The notes under the pieces are model-generated. The model was not told the DNA's origin, made no database searches, and saw only the letters and a list, made by a program, of their open reading frames with translations. A stretch of 64,000 nucleotides of DNA. Origin: Diplonema papillatum (lineage: Eukaryota; Euglenozoa; Diplonemea; Diplonemida; Diplonemidae). The translations under genes were made by a program, and so were the position numbers. Positions 31,470 through 42,397 of the stretch are shown here, one piece after another. The stretch lies in the NCBI GenBank assembly GCA_030068145.1, contig JAPJBO010000035.1, positions 1-64,000 of the forward strand, given 5' to 3'. The first letter of the stretch is position 1, and each line of letters starts with the position of its first letter.

Positions 31470-31889
31470 TTACTCCATTAAAGCAGGATGAACAGCTGGC
31501 CGCATCTCTTCTTTCTTTTGTTCCGTCTGGGTTTCATCCAGTACTCTGCTTGTCTTCGTCGTCTGTACGTAGTTGTGCTTCCGACACCACTTCCGAGCCC
31601 ATTCTGTGCTAAGTTCTGAGATTACATGACTGGCAACCCAGTAGTTCGGGTGACGGTCGCGCGCGCAAGCACGCTCACGAGCGAGTAAGTGACAGCGGCC
31701 CCGTTCGTTCATTTTTCGCTCGATCAGTTCTAAAAGGATCACGGTATCCTTTTTTCTTAATGACAATAGACGGCCTCTCTTGGCCTTTTGTTCGTCAACG
31801 TCGATCGGTTCACTCCGACTTCCGCCTAGAGCGTGCGCAATGGAGTTAGTTTTTCCCGTACAGCGTACGAGCGCGAGTGGTCGTTGCAC
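31470..31889 (-). CDS. Unrecognised ORF inside the 1.68 kb element
   Basis: A 139-codon minus-strand frame with a protein-like centre: RKKDTVILLELIERKMNE, then HPNYWVASHVISEL and WARKWCRKHNY, loosely like a helix-turn-helix. The frame opens with GTG at 31889 and has no good ATG upstream, so it may be an exon or a fragment. The function is unknown. Confidence 0.3.
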   Translation of the reverse strand: MQRPLALVRCTGKTNSIAHALGGSRSEPIDVDEQKAKRGRLLSLRKKDTVILLELIERKMNERGRCHLLARERACARDRHPNYWVASHVISELSTEWARKWCRKHNYVQTTKTSRVLDETQTEQKKEEMRPAVHPALME

Positions 31890-32147
31890 GCGAAACCTTC
31901 TTTTTGCCTGGCATGCTGTTCCACTTCTGCATCTCTCCCGTGAGTCCTAGACGGCAACAAGCTCACCTATTTCAAGGTCTCTTTCCTCCCACGAGCTGTA
32001 CTCCCGCGCTTTTCTGCGGTGCGTTCTGCGGTGTTGCTCGTGCGGTATATCTGATTGATATCCCTGGTTTGTTTTGTGCTGCATGGCACTGATGCGTAGC
32101 CTTCTTATTTGACCATTTCTTACACCCCGGACTTCAGCAGCCATATA

Positions 32148-32230
32148 CTAAGTCAATGCGGGAGTGAAAAAGTGCGGGAGTGGCCACTCCCGCATTGAGG
32201 AGGTCCCACTCCCGCATCGAGGAGTGAGGC
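32148..32230. repeat. GCGGGAGT/ACTCCCGC inverted minirepeats
   Basis: Several copies of TGCGGGAGTG and its inverse CACTCCCGCA lie within 85 bp and can pair in alternative ways. Confidence 0.75.
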
Positions 32231-32495
32231 CGACCGCACAAATGACCGCAAAACTACTACCCCGCAATCCGGAGTGGGAGTCCGGGGTGTACATCAAGTG
32301 AGCCGAACAGAAAATCCCGTCCGGGTAAAGCAGCTACTGCTGTGCGGGCACTCAGAGGAGACATAAAATCAAAACAAAGTTTCCGGAAAAATATCCAAAT
32401 GTTCCGCGGAAGGCCGTTTTATCCAAAATATTTCCTATCCAAATATTTTTCCTATCCAAATATTTTCCTATCCAATATTTTTCCGAAGACGGTAT

Positions 32496-35167
32496 ATAGA
32501 ATCCACTTTGTCGTTTTCCCTTCCCTTAATATTATGCGGGGGGGGGTTTTTTTACAACGCGTTCAGTAGTTCACGGTCTGCCTTTGCTCAGAATATTGAC
32601 AGCACAGAAGTGCACCCTTTTGACACGACGAAGGCACAACGCGTACCACAGCAGACTTACCACGGTGGGCCAGCCTCAGCAGCTGAAGCTATAGTCCAAG
32701 TCACACCCGAAAGCGGGTACACCGCTCTTGTTCTCAGCTTCAGCTCCAGCTTCCGAGATTCAACCGACCCCTAACACGCTCATGCAACCCATTCCTCCCC
32801 CTCTTGATACTTCAACCATTGCTGCACACGGCAACCCCATATCCACTTCGCGGAGTTTACTCCCAGATTGCCCGAAGAAAAAGAAAAAGAGAACTAGGTT
32901 TGCGTTCTAGCGCAGTCTGAAGCACATACACACCTGCCGTCCTGTCTGCCGACACTAGGTTCCGCTCCGATGGTGATCTGCCTAATGTGTGCGTACCGAA
33001 GCACCATGCAGCATTTCAAGCAGCTGCCTTAACATTGCCAAAACTCTCCTGTTTTGAACACCCAACGTTAATGCAAGACACCAGCGTAGCGCTCAGTTCT
33101 TCTAGCTGCGGGAGTTCACGAACGGCACAAACGGCTCGCCCGAATCCGACTCAGTATTGTTGCCACAAGGTTTCAGTTGGTCATCCGTGCGTTTCGACTC
33201 GCGTCGACTTGATCACCCAGCCCTGGCGTATTGGAGAGAGCCCGCCAATCAACTGGCGAGCGCTGTGTTAGCGCTAGAAGCTGTGTTTCAGCTTTTTGGA
33301 TGTGTCCAACGTCTGCCTGCTTAAAAGGTGTCTTCTTAAGCTTACAGGCTCACTCGGAACGGACGCGAGCAGTCGAGAAGACTTCTGGAAACTTGAAGCA
33401 AATCCAGCACCCAGCGTGTACCCTTGCGTTCCATTCGAATTCCTGCGCTTCAAACTTCTCCACCGCTTTAACGAGCCCTTGCCCCATTTCTTTAGCAATT
33501 CGTTTTCGTCATCCGTATTGCTGCAACTCAACCCCGTTACATTCCGTTCACAAGACGTTTTTGTCGGGCCACGCTCTGGGAAGTGGTTGGAGAAGGGACG
33601 AGATAAAAAGTGGCACCGTTTGGTACGTGTGGGTACCGGGGCAGAAGAAACCCCCGGTAAGAAGGAACGACGAGCCCAGGAGAAGATTCCTCGCCTTTAT
33701 GGTGTGTTCCAGACCCCGGTAGAAAGTCGGTAAGAAGTCGCCAAGAACCCGGCAAGAACCCGGCAGAAACCCGGCAGAACTCAGGGTGGGGTCCATTTTT
33801 GTTTTTACCTTTCCTGCAGGAACTCTCAGAACTACTCCGGGTTTTGAGGAGCATCCCAGGGTGGCTTGTATCCTGCGCAGTATTTGCCCCTCTCCCCGGG
33901 CCCAAGGCAAAAAGGTGGGACTTCAGGACCTCCGATTATACAAAAAGAGAGGAATATGAGACGATGCCAGGGGGGAGGGTTTGGGCAGAAGTATTCTGGC
34001 AAGTACGATGCTGTGCATGTGGGGTGTGCGACCTCTGAGGCGAAACCGGGTTCTATGCTCAGAAGAAGGGATAAGGGCCCCCACTCAGCCTCAGAATACG
34101 GGGTTCTGAGGGTACAATATCCCGCGGCGTTGACAATTTGTGTCAATATACCCGAACCCAGTATTTGTCGAGAAATGTTTGAATGAGACACTATTTCTGA
34201 CTTTGTGGAGAATGGATTCGGACGTTTTTGGGTCAGATCGTCGGCGACGTCAGCGACACAGACTTTCTGTGAACGGGCGAGGTGTGGCTGCAACTGACTC
34301 TATTGTCAGCCTCAGCCGATGTTTCGACGAAACGCATTCCGTGTCACGTGGATTCTGTTGCCTGCGGGCCAGCAGCTCTAAAGGGACCCCGAAAGCTGCG
34401 AAGAGGGCCCCATTCGGTCCACTCCGGTTGCAGTGGGCGCGAGAGGACGAGACACCCGAGACTGCGACGATGTTTCAGGAGTGTGCTCGCCGTTTGAGAA
34501 GCTGACGGAGATGACGACCGATGATGTCAATGTGACAAGGAAGAGCGCTCGTGTGATGAGCGCCCTTCCTCGATAAAACGCGGGGGAAACGCGGGGCGGC
34601 ACTGATCCTTTTCTAGAAGCTGTCCAGCGGGGGCAGTCCCAGCCACGCGTAGTTTCGAATTCGGCGACAAGTACCCGAACAAGGGTCAGTCAGGGAGTGA
34701 GAGATGCTTGCTGGCCAAGCGCTGCTTACGACTAGCATCTACCGGTTCTTGAGGAGACTCTGTAAACGAGTTCACCTCTGAACCGTGGATTTGCAAGCAC
34801 GGAAAATGCGACTTGACGCTTAAGTTGCAGTCGAGGGCAGCGAAGGCGAAAGAGCGAAAATAACACAATAAACACTAGAACGACGGACTGCCTTGCTTGC
34901 AGAGGTTGATTACACTGCAACTTGGGCAAAACCGCTTCTGGCGGAGCAGGCCCTTTCGCCAGGCTTGACATCTTGGCCGAAGTCAAAGTTAGTGGCGACC
35001 ACTGAAAAATCAGACAAAAGGCTCGATTGGATGAGCTGAAGCAGCACGCCGAGAAGCAACATGTGCGAGGTGTTTCTACTACGCTTCTGAATAATTAGCA
35101 GACCACGACAGTAAAGCGGACACTCCAAGCGAGGTTTTGCGTTGAACTGTTGTTGACGACAGCGTTG
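32496..35167. other. No recognisable gene
   Basis: About 2.7 kb with only overlapping unrecognised ORFs (for example 33231-33722 and 33296-33733 in two frames). It contains a short minisatellite of AACCCGGCA units at 33745-33780. Confidence 0.35.
33741..33780. repeat. AACCCGGCA(G/A) minisatellite, copy 1
   Basis: About four units of GAACCCGGCA/GAAACCCGGCA. The same repeat occurs at 36825-36885, 3 kb away, again beside ..GGAACACACCATT-like sequence read on opposite strands. Confidence 0.75.
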
Positions 35168-35542
35168 CCGCAGACATTAGTGATGACTCTGGCAATTCTG
35201 ATGCGACACGACTCGACACAAGCTGTGGGCACAAACACGACGAAGGCGCCAAAAGTGCGATGCACCCGCATTCCGGAGCAGCAGGTGCGTGACCGCAGAC
35301 ATTAGTGATGACTCTGGCAATTCTGATGCGACACGACCCGACACAAGCTGTGGGCACAAACACGACGAAGGCGCCAAAAGTGCGATGCACCCGCATTCCG
35401 GAGCAGCAGGTGCGTGACCGCAGACATTAGTGATGACTCTGGCAATTCTGATGCGACACGACCCGACACAAGCTGTGGGCACAAACACGACGAAGGCGCA
35501 AAAATGAGATGCACCCGCATCCCGGAGCATCAGGTGCGTGAG
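35168..35542. repeat. Three tandem copies of a 125-bp unit
   Basis: CCGCAGACATTAGTGATGAC starts at 35168, 35293 and 35418, and each unit ends near CAGGTGCGTG. The first two units are nearly identical; the third has small changes. ORFs through it repeat and do not look like protein. Confidence 0.93.
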
Positions 35543-36157
35543 CCAGAACCGCTATGCTACAGATTTTTGCAAGCTCCGACATGAAATCTCCCGAAAATCG
35601 TTCTTGATTTCCCTTTCCTTCAGATCACATAGATGCCCGGATATACCAGGATACCGGCGGGTGCATTTGAAAGTCGCACCAGGTAGCATGCCATGCAACC
35701 ATATCAAAGTTCTCCAGGTCACTGTCGTCCGAGCCTGACAGCTCACGACGTCCGAACGGAAGCCAACTCTGTCATGCCTGTAGCTGCTGGATGGATGCGG
35801 TTCACATATCAGTTGAGGTTCTGCAGATACCTCCAGAATAGCACGCCGGCCTAAGAAATGCCCCCATGAGGGATTTAAGGGATGGGTACCTGGTATACTA
35901 CCCAATATACCCACTCGGGGGCATCTATGGAGGCTTCTATACACTACTTAACCCTCACGGCTCTCCTGTTCTCGGTGATTGACACCTGACCTCAGCACTG
36001 CATATCCAGGGAGTTTGAAGACTATTCTGTTGCCATATCGCGGCAGGTACTGCGTGAAGCGTCGACAAATGCCTGAAAGAGCTAGCAGCGACTCGGTTGG
36101 AGATGCAAGCAGGGATTTATACGCCGGTCTAGATGGGCGGGTCACCCGTCCATCCTC
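35543..36157. other. No recognisable gene
   Basis: Unassigned sequence. Short ORFs only. Confidence 0.3.
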
Positions 36158-36306
36158 AAAAAAAAAAAAAAAAAAAAAAAAAAACCCACGGGCTGGCGGG
36201 TGTGGGTAGGCTACCACAGCAGTCATAGGGGGTCATGGGGGGGCCCATGGGGGGTCCATAGGGGGGTCATGGGGGGGTCCATAGGGGGGGGGGGGGGGGG
36301 GGTCAT
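36158..36306. repeat. A27 tract followed by a G-rich minisatellite
   Basis: A run of 27 A at 36158-36184 is followed by CCATAGGGGGGTCATGGGGG-type repeats to about 36306, including a G run of about 22. The plus strand has many runs of four or more G and could form quadruplexes. Confidence 0.85.
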
Positions 36307-37240
36307 GGAGGCGAGCAAGCGGCCCAACCCGGCGAGACACAGCCGAACTTCCAACCGCAGTGGTGGATTCTATCACGCCCAACTCAGGATGGGGCCGGGA
36401 CAATGCCGGGGAAAAGGAAGGACATGCTAGGGCAACATACGTTGTTCAGCTCCTGGAAGAGACAGTGCACGGCAACCCGCAGTGCGCAGTGATGCACGGT
36501 GATGCACAGTGATCCACGCTAGTGCGGTGTGCACAGTGACACGATAGCGCATGGTGGTGCATAGTGATCCACAGTGGAGGACAGTGGTGGCACTAATTTT
36601 CGGGCCCTCAACGACTTTGCAGGGCTGGCTGGGGTGGCTGGACAGGCTGGACCACCACTGGGGGGGGGGGGTCTGGGGGGTCGACAAACACGTGCTCGGC
36701 ACCCCGGTGCAAAAGACGGGTACCCGTCCATCTACATGGACTATTGCTCTAGGCCGAAATCCCCTTATAAATCCCTGGATGCAAGCCGCCAAAAATAAAA
36801 AAATGGACACCCCCCCCGAAAAGAACCCGGCAGGAACCCGGCAAGAACCCGGCAGAAACCCGGCAGGAACCCGGCAGAACTTGGTTTGGAATACACCATT
36901 TTAGAAGCTTCTTGCAAAGGGAAATCCGATGAGGACGGATTCTACGTTGTACTGTCAAAGCCTTTTACTTTCAGTTCTCAGTTGACAACTTGTGCAGTTT
37001 GGTGAATTAGCTTCCGAAGTCTTTGCTTTGAGCGCGTGTTGGTGGGTCCACCGGCTGCTAGCTGGACTCGGAAGTGGCTTGACCCTCCTCTTCAAAAATA
37101 CCAGAATCTTGACAGCTTCTGATCCCCCTAGTATCGCTGCAGACTCGTTCTCTCGCTTACCTTACCGTAGTACAAACCAAAACGTGCAGGAAGAAAGGAG
37201 AGAGCACACGTAACCAGGAGGGAATTTTCATGTGGACGGC
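36307..37240. other. No recognisable gene; short repeats
   Basis: Contains irregular GTGATGCACAGTGATCCAC repeats at about 36483-36590, a G run near 36660, and AACCCGGCAG minisatellite copy 2 at 36825-36885. The stretch before 37240 is the leader of the kelch gene. Confidence 0.4.
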
Positions 37241-40200
37241 ATGACGGCCGTAGAAGGGCACAGCTTGGTGTGGTACAAGTCGGCGTTGTACGCGTACGGA
37301 GGGAAAAATGCACGGGAGGAGTACACGAATGAATTGTGGGAGATAGTGCTCAGCGGAAATGGTGCGACGATGTCGAAAGTTGAGACGACCGGTGAGAAAC
37401 CGCCGCCGAGAGCTTACCACGCCTCCGCCCTGTGGCGGGACCGCTACTTGTTGGTGATGGGCGGGGTAGGAACAGACCCTGCGTATGATGGGGCTGTCGT
37501 GCACGTGCTGGACCTCGAAGAGAAAGCGTGGAGGCAGCGGTCTTCAATAGGAGATGTCCCTGCACCCCGATGCCACCACACAATAACTGTTTCACCGGCG
37601 CAGGACCGGCTCTTTCTGTACGGGGGCTACCCAGTTGGGAAGGATAGCGACCAGCTGATGCCCCCAGGAAGCTCTGGCGTCAACCCGGAGCAGCGCACTT
37701 TTTTTGAAATTCACGAGCTTGATTTGAGCGGCTCGCAGCTGCAGTGGCAGCGCGCCGAGTGCACGGAGGACTTCCCCCCGACCCTCTGGGGCCACTCCGC
37801 GTCGATTTACCACAACAATCTGATCATTTTCGGCGGCGTCGATGTCGTGGACAACCGGGAAAGCCCGTTGGCCTGCGTCTGGCACTGCGTGAAAAAGCAG
37901 TGGCGCTGGGTCGAGTTCACCCAGGTACCTTCTGGGCGTGCCTTGCACACCGCGACTGCCTGCTTCGACGGTAGAATCTTTTGCTTCGGCGGCTTCGGGC
38001 AAGGGAACACCGTAAAATTCAACGACACCTGGGTTTTCTCGATGGACTCCGGCGTTTGGACGGAGCTTTCGACAGGGGGCGACCACCCGAGCCCGCGGTC
38101 TGGGCACGCCAGCGTCATGTTGAACGACCAATTGCTAGTATTTGGGGGGATGGACACATCGCACAGAAGAATGGGCGACGTGCACATCTTGCATTTGCCG
38201 ACCGCTCGGTGGTCGGATGTTCCTGTGCACGTGAACCCGATGCGGGCTCTACCCTCGCCGGAACATCCGAAAGCATCTATTCCCCACACCCAATTTAACC
38301 TCAGCAAAGCTGAGTCCCTGCTCACCCGAGCAGATGCGCAACGGTATCAGTACGAAGCTGTCCACCAGCAGTACTTTGCGCCCAACCCCGCAGAGTCACC
38401 GACCCGATCCCTCGGATATCCCACCTTAAATTTCGCGGCCGAATCACCCCACCCGCAAGCGCCCCTCACCCTCATGCAACCCCCCCCAGCCTCTCATCCA
38501 GCATACCCGTACTCCGGGATTCATGCACCTGGCCCCCCGAGCCGCAGTATTGAACGAGCCAACCGCGATACCTCCCATCCTCCCCCACCGCCACCCATCG
38601 CCCTGTCGAGTGTCGGTCCGATAGGTCCACCCGCACCTGCTGGTCCGAGGCACGACTACTTGAACAATCTCCCTGCTTCCAACAGCCAACACCAGCTTGC
38701 CCTCATCGGCAATCCGAATAGCCACTTCAGCGCACATCCCGAGCATTCCTTTCCGTCCGCGCACCCGTCGCGTTCTCCTTTCTCTGCCATCCTCCCCTAT
38801 GGTGATCAGCAACCGGAAACCGAAGCTAGAGCAACGTCCCCAGCAAGACGGACCGCATTCGGGGTACAGCCCCCACCACCACAAGACCGAAGCGTCGACT
38901 TAGCTGCCTATGGCGTTGTCCCTTTGTCTAACGCACAGCTCGATTACCCCAGCGCTGACCCGACATCCGGCCCGCAAGCGACACAGGGCGTGCAGACCGA
39001 CAACAGGACAGTCGTGCTGCCACACTACAGAGGGTCATCTCCGTTGCACCATTCCGAACCGGCTTCAGGGGCGCTGCAGGAGGAAGCTGCGACGATCATT
39101 CAGAAACAGCGGCAGGAGATCGATATGCTGAGGAACTTGCTCGAGAAGAGGAACGAGCCGATGCACGGGCGGGTTGGTCTGAGGGAGGACGGAATGGAGA
39201 TGGCAGTTGTGCCGCAAGGGCCGTCGATAAAACTGACGACCGAGACCATCACCGACATGATGCCGACAATGAATTTGAATATGATTGACACGCCAGTCCT
39301 CCGCCAAGACGGGAACCAGGCCAGACCCGGTGAGAGCAAACCCATGTCGCGCGATGCACTGCTGGACCTCATACGGCGCCGTATCCCCGGGGGCGCCCGA
39401 AGCAACCCACTGCAACACACCGCGTCACCCCTTCTGTACCCCGGCCTCCTCTCGACCGCGCCTACCGACACCTCTCGTCACACTGTCCAACGCCGTGACA
39501 TCGGCCGGTCCGGTTTGGCTGGCACGACTATCCTCCAGGAACCTCTATCGCCGCCGAAGGCTCGTAGCGGCGACGCCACCGACATTGTTCAATACGGTAT
39601 GCTTTTTGGTTCACGAACAAAAGCTACCCAGTTCTTTTAATTCTCCCGACACTTTTTATTCAGGGACGAGTGATGCTGTTATGCGAGCAAAACTAGTGGA
39701 ATGCCAGCAGGTGTTCTACACACACTCACGCACACACATGGGTAGCAGTCGTCAGCATTGCACAATGCCTGGTGACATGATTCGCGCAACTTCCCTGTGC
39801 GAGCGAGTCGTGGAACAGGACTTAAAACTGTGACCCAGGCGGCAAATGCCGACCTTGACGGTACTTGCACCAGGAGTTTGGAGCAGCTTGTAGGTCAAGC
39901 TCATTGCACAGAGAGAGCTTGCCACATCCTCGGATGAGATGTGTGCCGCCTGTGTAAAAGGGATTTAGGGGGCCGAACCCCCGGCGCAGCTAACACTGCA
40001 AGATGAAACAGAAGAACCACAATAAACACTAGAAATCTTGAGTGCCGGATTGAGAAGCTGACAACCTCCCACGTTCTATCAGTCAGCACACCCCACCACC
40101 CTTCGGAGAGGAGTCACAGCACTCAAAAGCAGCGTGGAAACTCAAAGCCGACTGGTGAAGAGAGACGAGTGGGCTATACTTCGTTCAGACGTTACCACTT

Positions 40201-40780
40201 GAAGCCATGCACTTAGCACGCAGACCCACACACAGATCCGCTGAAAATTCTGGGCGGGCCGAACAACACGGGTCCACCGATGCCGTCGTACCACCCGTCC
40301 GTGTACAAGCCGCCGGCGTCGTACTCAGATCTCCTCTTGCGGACGCAGGCCCCGGCGACACCGCGCGCAGGGACGCCTGCCAACGAAAACACGCAGCAGC
40401 AGCAAGGACTGGCCCACAAGTCGCCCTCCCTTGCGAAGATCCTTCGCGGTGACGCATCGATGCTTTCCATCACGCACGTTCAGGTACCACTCCGAATCTC
40501 CCTGTTTATTTTATCTTGCTTGATGGGGTCGTGGCACCAAGCAGCATCTCGCGTGCATACCTTCGACAAACTCGGGGAAAACGTCCCCGACACGTTTTCG
40601 AAGCTTTTGTTACCAGTGTCAGCTGCTTCGGTCGCAGTGCCCGGTTCAATTGGGTGCCAATACGGAATGCTCGTAAGACTTGGGCCCCAGGGCGGGTGAT
40701 TACACGCACGCACATGCACTACGAACCCACTTCCACAGGACCGTCCTCAACCGCTGAACCCTAGGGCTCTCGCCCCGTGA
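37241..40780 (+). CDS. Kelch-repeat protein with Pro-rich tail, three exons
   Basis: 881 aa from exons 37241-39596, 40236-40483 and 40739-40780. Splice sites are CAATACG|GTATGC/CACAG|AT, GTTCAG|GTACCA/CCACAG|GA. Both joins keep the frame, and the last gives QDRPQPLNPRALAP before TGA. At least six kelch blades fill residues 1-345, with the GG and Y..W pattern clear: LYAYGGKNA, LLVMGGVGT, LFLYGGYPV, LIIFGGVDV, IFCFGGFGQ, LLVFGGMDT. Residues about 380-610 are Pro/Ser/His-rich and likely disordered, then a short coiled coil (IIQKQRQEIDMLRNLLEKR). The partner is unknown; kelch propellers bind proteins. Without the downstream exons the first exon would run on to a stop at 39640, which is less likely. 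The first upstream in-frame stop is at 37211. Confidence 0.82.
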
Positions 40781-42397
40781 CCCGTGCCATCAGCAGACTT
40801 TAGGCCTTTGTACCATGCCTCCCTTCCTCCATGTAAGTGACTCCCCTGAGGGGGTTCTCTGAAGTATTACAAGCGTCTCACCAATCAAAGATGTTATGAA
40901 TGCACACGACCTCTACCTCACACGCCCCTCCAACCAATAGATTTGAAACATTCCTAGACAAATGAGCTTTCCGTCTTTTTCTTACGCTTTTCTTTTCAAA
41001 AGTTGTGTGGAGGAAACCATTGTGGACACAAATGAATCGAAGGAGCCCCGTGCTGACAAGTTCACGCCGAAGTTCTTGTCTTATCTGCAGAATAACACGA
41101 TGAGCCTCCAGGCAAAACCCCGTTTTCACATTTATTTGACCAGTTACTGCGTGGCTCCCGGTGAGCAACGGCTTCGGTTGTGCTCCGAAAAAGATAAATG
41201 ACCGGAAGTGCTGGTTCATTGCCATGACAGGACACGAGCAGCTTAGTTTCGGGAGGAGTGCGATCCCCACAAGCACGTATCGGCATACGAGAAAGCTCGG
41301 GACGAACCGATGCAAACTGCACGAACTATGAAAGTCTGTTTCTCGTGCCTGGGAGTGGCGGCTACGCGAAAGAACTCAAAGAACCCTGTACTACTTCCGA
41401 ATTGATCGAAATGTTGCTGCATGCTTCACGGCGGACGCCTACCTGCGAACTGCGTGCTTTACCCTCACCCATGGGTAGACCTATGCGTCGGTGCATGCAT
41501 CAGCGGCTTTAAGCAGACGGCATCTCCTACAAGGCGCCAGTACCTTTCAGCTGCGGCTCCACGTCTTGAGTACCAAGCCAGGGCTCGTGCTTCTTTTGTT
41601 CGGTTGTAAGGGAAGGAAAACGCGTACCACTGGGCCCGCCCCATATCTTTTTAGTACCAACAGTCTTGCGGGTTGCCCTTCTACGGACTGCAGGCTGAAC
41701 ACGCAGGCAGCGTGTTTTGGTGGTAGTTCAGAATTCCTAACCTGAAACAGGGTGAATCTAAGTGGTAAAACGATCACAAGGCACGCACAAACAAAACGAA
41801 GTGTCTGTCTTTTTTCGAATGGCCGCTTAACGCTGTGCAAATGGATGGACTGCTTTCACACCCTTGGCGGCTCGAAGCCTCACGTTACACCGGTGAAGAG
41901 AGATAGCTACCGTTTTGGCTCGTGTGAAATGCTTTGCTGCTGTGCATGAGCTTTTAGACCCCTCTTCCCCTCCTCTGTCCTGTTCCTCCGCCCCCTGTTT
42001 CGTTTTCTATGTGTAAGCGCACGTTTCTCAAGTGCACTCTTCGGGCTTTACCCGCAGAAGAAACCTTTAAAACTAGACAAAGAACTATTATTCTCGCTCA
42101 CCGCTTTCTTCCCGCTTGCCAGAAACGCGGACTGCACAAGCATGGAAGACGACTTCATCGAACATTTCGGGTTGCTTGCGGGGAATGGCTGCCTTCGCCC
42201 CGTCTCTGCAGGCTTGTGTGTTGTGTTGAGTGCATACCATTCCAAGCACGGCACGTTCTTGCATCCCTTCGGTCCTTGCATTTGGGTATCTCGCTGCACG
42301 CGACAAATGAGCTGCGCATCAACCACACACAGCGCTCGTGCGCTACAAGAGCAAATAAAAAAGGTGCTGGAGAAAAGCTAGCGACATCGTTAGCAAA
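40781..42397. other. Intergenic, contains a 46-bp repeat shared with 50.75 kb
   Basis: No gene supported. Positions 41088-41133 (GGCAAAACCCCGTTTTCACA core) recur at 50754-50799 with few mismatches. The rest is unassigned. Confidence 0.4.

Larger units (their letters stand above)
30813..32495. mobile_element. 1.68 kb element with perfect 29-bp terminal inverted repeats
   Basis: ATACCGTCTTCGGAAAAATA starts the left end (30813-30841) and its exact inverse closes the right end (32467-32495). Subterminal blocks of TTTCCTATCCAAATATTT, plus a GGCC[A/G]TTTTATCCAAAATA block, recur near both ends. The interior holds a minus-strand ORF (31470-31889). The flanks give no clear target duplication beyond AT. 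It is a likely non-autonomous or unknown DNA transposon. Confidence 0.7.

Noticed and set aside
33231-33733. Two overlapping + strand ORFs of 145-163 aa
   Set aside because: Different frames of the same DNA, no recognisable motif, and partly made of minisatellite sequence.
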